In this document: positions 32,270-39,896 of the stretch, piece by piece
How the letters are laid out: every line of letters starts with the position of its first letter
Position numbering within the stretch: position 1 is the stretch's first letter
Source of the DNA: Ophiothrix spiculata
Taxonomy: Eukaryota; Echinodermata; Ophiuroidea; Amphilepidida; Ophiotrichidae
Reading direction: 5' to 3' (one strand)
Length of the DNA: 39,896 nt
NCBI GenBank assembly: GCA_000969725.1
Contig: JXSR01S011567.1
Made by a program: the position numbers and the translations under genes
The notes under the pieces: generated by a model
The model's database searches: none
Seen by the model: the letters and a program-made list of their open reading frames with translations, nothing else
What the model was told of the DNA's origin: nothing

Positions 32270-32435
32270 TCAATACTTTCAGGTTACTGACACAAAATCT
32301 TTGAAGCCTGGATGAAGGGCATTATGGGCAACCTATAGGGACACAGTGTGAGATAAGAACGTCCGGTAAGAATTGGGTTTTGTTCGTTCAATAATGATGC
32401 CTTGATTTTAGGATTATCTTTCATTAAGTAAGTGA
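32270..32435 (+). repeat. Dispersed repeat F, plus copy 2
   Basis: AAGGGCATTATGGGCAACCT, GTGTGAGATA, GAATTGGGTTTTGTTCGTTC and GGATTATCTTTCATTAAG match the other two copies. Confidence 0.75.
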
Positions 32436-32513
32436 TGAAGACTATCACAAATTACTCCCGGGGGAAGGGGGGGGGTGTCACCATCATACTTATTTGCTAC
32501 CCACTCGTGTCCA

Positions 32514-32551
32514 CACGCCTACAAATTGACCCCTTATAGCATAATGCACTC
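32514..32551 (+). repeat. 38-bp repeat, copy 2
   Basis: Partner of 30554-30591. It follows repeat F closely here, whereas at 30.5 kb it precedes repeat F. Confidence 0.8.
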
Positions 32552-33394
32552 CACCAAATGTCGCAACTTTCACAAAAAAGGCGTATTTGATAAAATTGTG
32601 CCAAATCTAATACTTTAAGGGCATTAAGTCGTTGCAGTAGACGTCGACGCCGCCCAGAGGTGAAGATTATACCCTTTTCGATGCTTTTTATGAACGCAAG
32701 TGCGTAGGTATTTACTTGTCGCGGAACCCCGGGAAACTACTCATAACCTGAAACTTAAAATAGATATTTAAATAAATATATAAAGTATGAGATAACTAAT
32801 TTGAATGGTAATCATAGCATATATTATAAACAACTAACACGTCACTACCCTGGGCTTCATTTTTTTTTTTGTTAGAATACATTATTATCATTTTTATTTC
32901 AGACATCTTTTTTGTTACTTTTGAGCAAATTGTAAAATATTGCCTACATTTGTGGAAGTAATATTTTCAAATCAAATGTAGTAATCGTTTGTTATTTTAG
33001 TTGTAAAACAGCAAATATAAATGGGCATCTGGCATCGGTTTAAATTACATTTTTGATTGTCTAATCTTTTACCAAATGAAATTAAACAACACTAAAAATA
33101 GTAACTTTGTAATCATAATATAAAAATTGCTGGTATTTTGTTAACGTTTTTTTACGTTAATGTGTTGGTGTCGTTTGATGAAAAGTAAATTGATGTAAGG
33201 TGTATAATACTTTCACAGTTTCTATTTGTAAAAATTAAATTATTTTTAAACAGTCTGGGGAAATGGTAGGAAGAAATTGCTCCAAACCATTAATGAATGG
33301 GATTAATTTGGATTTCAGAGACACGGTTAGTTTGAACGAAATTCTATAGTGCCGAAATTTACCCCAAAGAAGAAAGATTGACATAGGCGGTTGA
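32552..33394. other. Unannotated stretch
   Basis: A+T-rich, with a short T homopolymer near 32862. No gene recognised. Confidence 0.45.
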
Positions 33395-33398
33395 TTAA

Positions 33399-33780
33399 CC
33401 CTTGTCTTACCAACATATTTTTGTAACGTTTGTTATCAAGGGGATGGTTACTACCCCCTATGAAATTGTAATTGGAGCGCTAAAAGTTGCTTTGCTTTAT
33501 CCCATAGTATAGGTAGGGTCTTCTCTATTCAGTGATACCAAATTATGAAAATCGGCCAAGGCGTTAATCGCGTAATTATGACATCATTGCGATTTGGGGC
33601 AAAAATGGCCACCAATTCGAAACTTTGCTGTAAAAGTTCTAAATACCGGCATTATGCCGAGTTTTTTGCTTATAAAGAAGAGAAATAGTGTTTCTAATAT
33701 GGTCTGTTAGTTTTAGGTGAATTCCATGCAGATATTTTTCAAAATAGTGACTTATAAGTTTCTCAGGTGGAAAGCTCCCT
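33399..33780 (+). mobile_element. piggyBac-like element, left end and interior (right end lost)
   Basis: TTAA at 33395-33398 precedes CCCTTGTCTTACCAACATAT and TTTTTGTAACGTTTGTTATC, matching the left end of 29077 (CCCTCGTCTACC, ATTTTTTGTAACACGTCTACC). The interior CTGTAAAAGTTCTAAATACC and TTTTTTGCTTATAAAGAAGA matches 10231-10300. At 33781 it is cut by the start of the GATCC element, and no continuation appears on the other side. Confidence 0.65.
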
Positions 33781-34425
33781 ACACTCTTAGAAGGCCGGGA
33801 TAAAATATACGAGTAGTTTTCCGGATCATTTTATTTTGATCCTTTAAGGGTCACTTTTGATCCTTTTTCGGATCAATATATACAAAGGGATCAAATTCAC
33901 CAGGATCATTTTTAAGCCGGTTTTAGGATCATTTTATTTTGATCCTTTTTGATTCCAATATCAAAGTTTTGATCCGTATTTCTGGATTACTTTGATACGG
34001 AAAGGATGAGCTCATATTTGATACCGCGTTTGGATCTAACGTGATCTTTTGTTTTATATTTGACTACACCCCATATCCACTATATAGCTGGGAATGTATA
34101 CAAAGGTATAAATACGATGATTTCATCACACTTGATAACTGCCTGTACCGTGGCCGAGTGGTTAGAGCGATGGTCTCGTAATTACATGGTTTACATACGG
34201 CGTGACAGCTAGTGTGGGTTCAAACCCTGCTAGGGTCACTTCAGTGAGATATTTTTAGGCAGATCTTTTTTATAAGAAATATTTGATCCTTTTTTCGGAT
34301 CAAGAATTTTGATCCTTATTTTTGGATCACTTTGATCCTTTAAGGGTAAGCTCAAATTCGATACCTAAAAAGGATCAAAATTGATCTTTTTGGTCTCATA
34401 TTTGATCCCTCCTTTCTAAGAGTGT
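33781..34425. mobile_element. TTTGATCC-palindrome element (645 bp)
   Basis: ACACTCTTAGAAGGCCGGGA at the left pairs with ATCCCTCCTTTCTAAGAGTG at the right. Both flanks are rich in GGATCA/TGATCC, for example GGATCATTTTATTTTGATCC and GATCCTTTTTTCGGATCAAG. The middle contains a tRNA-like sequence (34144-34230). It is related to the palindrome at 29489-29729 by terminus and by the phrase AAGGGTAAGCTCA. No transposase frame is present. Confidence 0.78.
34144..34230 (+). repeat. tRNA-like sequence, copy 1 (inside the GATCC element)
   Basis: TGTACCGTGGCCGAGTGGTT carries a good box A of the serine/leucine type, and GTGGGTTCAAACCCTGC a good box B. A long variable-arm region lies between them. The T stem pairs, but the 5' TGTACCG does not pair with the 3' TAGGGTC, and the anticodon stem is poor. 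A functional tRNA is therefore unlikely; it is a tRNA pseudogene or SINE head. Confidence 0.65.
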
Positions 34426-34511
34426 GTACCGTGGCCGAGTGGTTAGAGCGATGGTCTCGTAATTACATGGTTTACATACGGCGTGACAGCTAGCGTGGGT
34501 TCAAACCCTGC
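34425..34511 (+). repeat. tRNA-like sequence, copy 2 (abutting the GATCC element)
   Basis: Identical to 34144-34230 over 87 bp except for one base (AGCGTGGG against AGTGTGGG). It starts at the last bases of the element's right terminus. The 3' flank, ATCGAGC, differs from copy 1, and again no acceptor stem can form. Confidence 0.65.
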
Positions 34512-35038
34512 ATCGAGCTTGAAAAAAATCCATCCAATTTTATCATTACTTTGCTAAAAATCTGATATTTTGCATTCTCAGAACATAATAATGATCTAAA
34601 TTAGGTAAAATTGTCTGAAATGTTAATTTCACACAATTATAAAATTAAAACTAAAAAATGAAGCAAGTAAGAATTAAAAAGAGTGGTGGTGTTGTTATGT
34701 ACGGGAACTTAGCTATAGCTGAAAATCAGTATCGATAATTGATTAGAGAAAAGATGACAAAAATCACATGACTTGGAAACCTTTAACTATGATCAAGTTT
34801 AAGGTATTTCTATAGATGAGTTGACACTAATGTTTATAAACACGTGTAAGGAGCTAGTCCAAAAATATGCATGAGGGAACAACATATGATTGCTTCACAT
34901 TTCAATAGCCCTACTTGATTTGGTGTGAATTTTGAAAGCATGTGTCCTAAATAAAACCTTCTGCGCACGCATAGTGACGGGCAAAGACCAATTGATATGA
35001 CCGCGCACACTGCCGGGCATGACGTCCGAATGATTCTT
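34512..35038. other. Unannotated stretch
   Basis: The 71-codon minus frame at 34834-35049 is cysteine-rich by chance, unrecognised and without context. Confidence 0.45.
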
Positions 35039-35112
35039 AATGATAACAATAATTATTTTATCTAGCTTTCAGGTTTAAATGACAATATTGACACTTTATA
35101 ACAGCCTGATAG
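35039..35112 (-). repeat. Inverted repeat G, copy 1
   Basis: The reverse complement, CTATCAGGCTGTTATAAAGT then GTCAATATTGTCATTTAAAC, matches 38211-38336. Confidence 0.85.
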
Positions 35113-36444
35113 TTATGCCAATATTGACACAATATATATCAATACTGGAATTAAGTTGTTCCTACCATCGTACTGGTTGTTAATAGTTTCGCAAAGCGAA
35201 CTTAACTTTTTTACAGAAAATAAATTTAAATAACAAACGGTCTTTTAAAAATTCTGACGTTTGAAATACACGCACTAGTCATATAGTGTAATGCAACATA
35301 TCGAAAATCTTGATGTTTGCTAGTATTACTCATTCATAATTAATATTGAATCGTTCCATGCATTAAAACAGTTCCCTTAGCTTATTTTGCCCGAAAGAAT
35401 TTTTTTTTTGGCGTTCAAAATGGCGACAATACGAGAGCTAAGGAATGAAGACCTCCGTATAACATTTTAGCTCTGAGGAACGAAGGAATCCCTTAGCCTT
35501 GTGTAGATATACGTTTTGTTGTTTTGTTGCAAAATGATTTCTGGAATTGGTAGATGTCAAAGGGACTCTAGTAATGCATATAACTCGCGTACAAGCAGTC
35601 GTCCACGAAAGGCTACGCATATGGAAAAAGATCATTCATATTGGCAAAATAGTCTTTTGCCATTTTACTCATTGGTATTTGTGGTCACTCAGTACTGCCC
35701 GGAAAGTGGGAGTACCTGCGTATAATTATTCTTGGAGGGAATATTTAAGGATTATAGACTCATATGTGTAGAGTAACGAAAAGGAAACAATTTACAACGC
35801 TTTTAGACGGGCATCGCAGAGTTGGGATGTCGAATCGGCCAAGGAACTGGGCAGCGGCCCTGAATTGACAATATATTATTTTCATTAAGAAGTGTGGGTC
35901 TAATTAAATTTGGAAATTAAAGAATAAGTATTTTAGTGATAAATATGAAGACTACGACCATTGTAATCTTTCTTTGATGACAAAAATTGAATCGAAAACC
36001 TTGCAAAAATTGACGGAAACATCGATGACATCCAATGTATCGTCATTCTTAGCAAACCAATGTTAAAATATTTTAGGAAAATATCAACAGTTTGTAAATA
36101 ACCATTTATCGTTCTTGAAAATGTCGTCACACTCGACTACACACAGGTTTTTGAAGACAGGTTTCTTTGAAAAAGGCGTTAGCAGTATCAATATAAACGC
36201 ACATGCGCATTACGAAATCCGAAGTAAGACACGTGAGATAACATTAATCGACGAGTCTTGAATAACAAACATTTCAAGAGACGAGAGTTAATTAATTTAA
36301 CATTTGATCCTCGACAGATATTAACTCTTAAGGAATTGCTAATTCTGAATGGCATTGAGGAAGTGAGCAGCCTACATTATTAAATTACATGGCTAGCCCA
36401 CTAGTTATTAAAATAATTGTCAATTAATCGAAATAATTAAAGAA
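35113..36444. other. Stretch with overlapping small frames, none recognised
   Basis: Three short frames overlap at 35438-35771 (two plus, one minus). None shows a domain I recognise, and their mutual overlap argues that at most one could be real. The surrounding AGCTAAGGAATG and AATCCCTTAGCC strings form a weak inverted repeat. Confidence 0.4.
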
Positions 36445-36580
36445 AAGGAACATGGAAACAACTTCATAAAGATATCATACTAACTTCCATAACAAATTTT
36501 TCATACCAACGTTTTGAAAACGCTATTTGAATTTTGCGCCATAGTCGACGATGTTGCAACACATATAACTAGTGTGTGTA
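36445..36580 (+). repeat. Dispersed repeat E, copy 2
   Basis: Partner of 20983-21145, sharing AACGCTATTTGAATT, GCGCCA, a TTGCAA string and AGTGTGTGTA in order. Confidence 0.55.
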
Positions 36581-37321
36581 GTACCTTAATATAAAAGTCA
36601 TATATATATTCACGCAATTGCTCTGTTATTAATCTTACCAAGTATTTTCACCCAATCAAGTGAAGCGCAATATATTGTTTTTGAGACCTTTAAATGATCC
36701 CTTTTAACTAGAATCATGTACTTCTCCTTGTATTTGATAATGGGATATTTCAAATCGGACTTAGGTATATTTCCGGACACCCATGCGTGTCGGACAGGGA
36801 ATATTTTAAAGCATGATTTATGGATAAGAGTAGTTTAAATATTCATATTTAGTGTTATAATACGAAAACATCAGGTATATTTGAGAATGAATTCGTCTTC
36901 ATATAATTTTAATACTATAAATATTCTACTTCGAATATTAAGACTATATTTTACACATACACATGCAAACTAAACTAATTCATACATATTATATGAATTT
37001 TTCCATTAGTAGCTTAATTGTTTCTCACCAGCTGCTGTTTAAACAGTGCCATGTATAACTAGATACACAAGAGGGAATAATCACTCGTTCTCATAATTTT
37101 ACACTTCGGATGGACATGGCTGATGTCAACCGTGTATAATTCATCGGGCAATTTTGCCACCGTTGACCACATTGTTGAAAATACGTTATCTATAAAAGTT
37201 CGGGAAGCTAACTCAATTAACACAAGCTATAGTTTTCTTGCAAAAGTATATCCAACGGGGCAAACGGTATTGGTCAACATCGACGTTTATATTAGGTTAA
37301 AAAATTGTTAATATTTCAAAT
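36581..37321. other. Unannotated stretch
   Basis: The 62-codon plus frame at 37123-37311 is unrecognised. No other signal was seen. Confidence 0.4.
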
Positions 37322-37800
37322 ACTTTATAACTTATAAAAATTCAAAATTATAAACCCTCATGGTTTCTGAAGAAGACACAGTGCATTGGAGATTTGTGTA
37401 CAGAAAGCACGATTTTTGAGGAAAAAGGGAAAAAGTTAACGACCATTTTCCCGCCTAACGAGGGGGGGGGGGTGTCAGTAGTCAAGAAAGGCAAAAAGTA
37501 AATATTTGCCCCCCTTGTTTTACTACTGACCCCCCTTGAATCAAGTTTCCATGGTGCTATTAGCAACATGGAACATGGAAGCAATATTCTATAACCCAGT
37601 TATTATACTTCAATTTGTTTTTATCCCATCTCGTTTTCGAGAAACCCTGCGCGCAGCGATGACATATCTTCAAAATTCACTTCTGAGATATCAGCAATTT
37701 AGTCTAGAAAGTTAGTTTCCTGGAAGTAAGTCTGATTGACTAATGTGTCCCCGCTGCTTTCATATTGGTCAAAGCTTGACGCTATGCGATTTTCAATAAC
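37322..37800 (+). repeat. Repeat H, copy 1, with G-tract hairpin
   Basis: About 480 bp, closely similar to 39422-39887: CATGGTTTCTGAAGAAGACA, AAGTTTCCATGGTGCTATTA, TTATACTTCAATTTGTTTTT, TCTCGTTTTCGAGAAACC and GGAAGTAAGTCTGATTGACT. A G run followed by TGTCAGTAGT faces ACTACTGACCCCCC about 60 bp downstream, so the middle can form a hairpin. The open frames on both strands are short and differ between the copies. Confidence 0.9.
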
Positions 37801-38210
37801 TTTTTAAAATTACTTCTGCTTTTCCTATAATCTTGAAATTTGCAGGATTTCATATTTGTACTACATAAATTGTAAAAATTAAAAAATACATACATTTTTT
37901 GGACTTGGAGCGAAAATACACTGGACTGAAAAACGTGTTTCGCTCAACTGGTGTGGGAATACATTGATCATTTCTATGTGATGCTTTTATTTGCAGAAAA
38001 TAAGCCACTCCGCACACTTATCAAATTCTAGAAAATGTGCTCAAAAAGCTTGACAACTCTATATATCCATTGAAAAGACGCCCCTCGGGAAAATAATATT
38101 CTAGCTTCCGTGCCCATTATATTTCTGAGGTGAAATAAACAAATAAATGCATATAATAAAGAATTCCTCACTTAAAAAAACTACTGTACTCACAAGATGA
38201 TAAAGTATAC
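37801..38210. other. Unannotated stretch
   Basis: No gene or repeat partner recognised. Confidence 0.45.
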
Positions 38211-38336
38211 TATCAGGCTGTTATAAAGTGTCAATATTGTCATTTAAACCTGAAAAGGATAATCAAAGTATCTAGCGAATGAAAAAATATAAAGCTAGAT
38301 AAAATATATATTGTTATCATTAAGAATCATTCATTA
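38211..38336 (+). repeat. Inverted repeat G, copy 2
   Basis: Matches the reverse complement of 35039-35112. After CATTTAAACCTGAAA this copy has about 37 extra bases before AGCTAGATAAAATA, and ends TTGTTATCATTAAGAATCAT. Confidence 0.85.
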
Positions 38337-39421
38337 ATGACATTTATTAGGTTTCAGAAGTATGATATATAGCTGTTTTCATTGTATAAGTATAGAATTA
38401 TAAGATAATTATATTTTGCACCTTTCTTTTCCAGTTTCAATTTTTCAGAATAGTTGTTGGGTCTAAAATATGTTGTAAAATCTTGTACATCCTGCATAGC
38501 GCCAGATATAGTTCTTCCTTTTACCAATTGTAAAATCCAGACAACTGAATGCATATTAACCTCCAGTTCCGAGACGATATTATCGATCTGAATAATCCGC
38601 ACAAACTACAATTAGAACAAAATCAAGACAGTGACAAAATTCCAAATGAAAATATTTCTTATAGGAGAAAAATGAAGCAAATCTTTTCAACAGAATAAAA
38701 TCCACAGTATCTGTTAAGGACAAATTTAAGATTATAATGAAAAGACCAAGGTAATGATGGTAAACAACGATTACCAAAGAAAGTAATGTACAATGAATTA
38801 TCAAAATACTACAGATGAGTAATCATTGCAAAATGTGTCATGATACGAAAAATAATTCCCCGTCATAAACATTTCAGTAAATGGTAAAACATTTTTCAGT
38901 TTGGCAAAAATGTTACACCATGAGAAAAAATTAAAATAAAAAATTTCATACCGAATGAAAATCTAACATAGTTGTGAAAATGTAACACCATGAGAAAAAT
39001 TCTGATTGAAAATTACTACAAAAATCACAAAGTATATCTAGGTCTACGCAAATTCATTCCGCGTAATGCTTTCAGTAATGGGAATAAGTTTTCAGTGATG
39101 GAAATATATTGACCCGTGATTGGTTTATCAAGGGAAAAGTTATATTAAAAGAGCATTTCTTTCTTGAACAGAATAAGAAAATATAGTGCACCCGCTTTCT
39201 GTCACTTGATATTCGTATTGAACATTAGAAGATACATTGAAAAAAAATCCTTTAACTTCTCAAAAATGCGTTGTTAATTGCCCTCACTGGCATAATAGGT
39301 TTTGACAAATATTCATAAGAGAATAAATTTATTACATGTTTAACAAGAATGCCTATAGGAGCACTATAATGTATAATGCCCATTGGATTAATTAAAAAAA
39401 TTCTAATGGTATGAAGAATAA
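38337..39421. other. Unannotated stretch with a short internal repeat
   Basis: AAAAATGTTACACCATGAGA at 38906 recurs with few changes at 38977. The minus frames at 38354-38804 overlap each other and are unrecognised. Confidence 0.45.
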
Positions 39422-39887
39422 AATTATAAACTCCCATGGTTTCTGAAGAAGACACAGTGCATGGGAGATTTTTGTACAGAAAGCACGGTTTTTTAGGAAA
39501 AAAGAAAAAAGTTAAGGACCATTTTCCGCCTGACGGGGGTGGGGGGGGGGGGGGGGGCATGGGAGGGGTTTTCAGTAGTCAAGAAAGACAAAAAATAAAT
39601 ATTTGTCTCCCGTTTTTTTCTACTGACCCCTCTTTGAATCAAGTTTCCATGGTGCTATTAGCAACATGGAAGTTCATTCTATAAACCAGTTATTATACTT
39701 CAATTTGTTTTTATCCCATCTCGTTTTCGAGAAACCTTGCGGGCAGCGATGACATATCCTCAAAATTCACTTCTGAGATATCGGCAATTTAGTCAAGAAA
39801 GTTAGTTTCCTGGAAGTAAGTCTGATTGACTAATGAGGCCCCGCTGCTTTCATATTGGTCAAAACTTGACGCTATGTTTAATTATTT
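39422..39887 (+). repeat. Repeat H, copy 2, with longer G tract
   Basis: Partner of 37322-37800. The G tract is longer and broken (GGGGGTG then about 17 G, to 39557), followed by CATGGGAGGGG, and the facing C tract is eroded (CTGACCCCTC). The 82-codon plus frame with a glycine run at 39436-39684 is a translation of this G tract and not a gene. Confidence 0.9.
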
Positions 39888-39896
39888 TTTTTTAAA

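Noticed and set aside
34144..34511. Two functional tRNA genes
   Set aside because: Box A and box B are good, but the acceptor stem does not pair in either copy and the anticodon stem is poor.
35516..35771. Overlapping plus frames as an integrase-like gene
   Set aside because: A faint impression only; no catalytic residues or continuous domain could be identified.
39436..39684. 82-codon frame with a glycine run
   Set aside because: The glycine run is a translated poly(G) tract, and the other copy of the repeat has a stop early in the same frame.

Overview
The window looks like intergenic DNA from an animal nuclear genome, most likely a marine invertebrate. It is strongly A+T rich by eye. It carries decayed LINE reverse-transcriptase fragments, tRNA-derived SINEs with Pol III box motifs, and many short non-autonomous DNA transposons, with no bacterial-style operons. 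The phylum cannot be fixed from the sequence: mollusc, echinoderm, cnidarian or hemichordate would all fit. I found no credible host protein-coding gene, no functional tRNA or rRNA gene and no CRISPR array. The longest stop-free frames are about 100 codons and either fall in repeats or resemble nothing I recognise. A 50-base run of N (10042-10091) is an assembly gap.

Layout. 1-2.7 kb: a decayed LINE 3' part (about 1100-1803) with a GATA-type tail, then a TTAA-flanked element with an 18-G tract. 4.0-5.8 kb: a tRNA-like relic, a full tRNA-derived SINE, and a weak hAT-like candidate. 6.2-11.7 kb: an old tandem duplication (blocks A and B, each present twice, offset about 2.85 kb). Copy 1 holds a CR1-like LINE fragment. 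Copy 2 holds a SINE and a MITE with clear empty-site counterparts in copy 1. 10.1-12.7 kb: an 805-bp block present twice, almost identical, its first copy touching the N gap. 14.6-14.9 kb: a second LINE fragment on the minus strand. 16.3-18.8 kb: a Harbinger-like MITE, then a nested foldback structure. In that structure a 1.2-kb element full of GTTTAG/CTAAAC palindromes sits in one arm of an older inverted repeat, whose spacer encodes a retroelement-like fragment.

20-28.3 kb: several dispersed repeat pairs, an AGTCA-palindrome element with a GTACAATT-palindrome MITE inside it, a tRNA-like relic, a 1,050-bp mariner-like element with about 188-bp terminal inverted repeats, and a CTAGTCAAG-palindrome element. 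29-34.5 kb: a piggyBac-like MITE with poly(G)/poly(C), a 241-bp near-perfect palindrome built from TTTGATCC, a related 645-bp element, and two near-identical tRNA-like sequences 281 bp apart. 35-39.9 kb: an inverted repeat pair and a 480-bp direct repeat pair with G tracts; the remainder is featureless.

The most interesting theme is not a gene system. Several distinct short elements are each packed with copies of their own private palindrome, and some share an ACACTnTTA-like terminus. This suggests non-autonomous families whose termini are arrays of family-specific transposase-binding sites. Because all comparisons were made by eye, repeat boundaries are approximate unless a target-site duplication is given.
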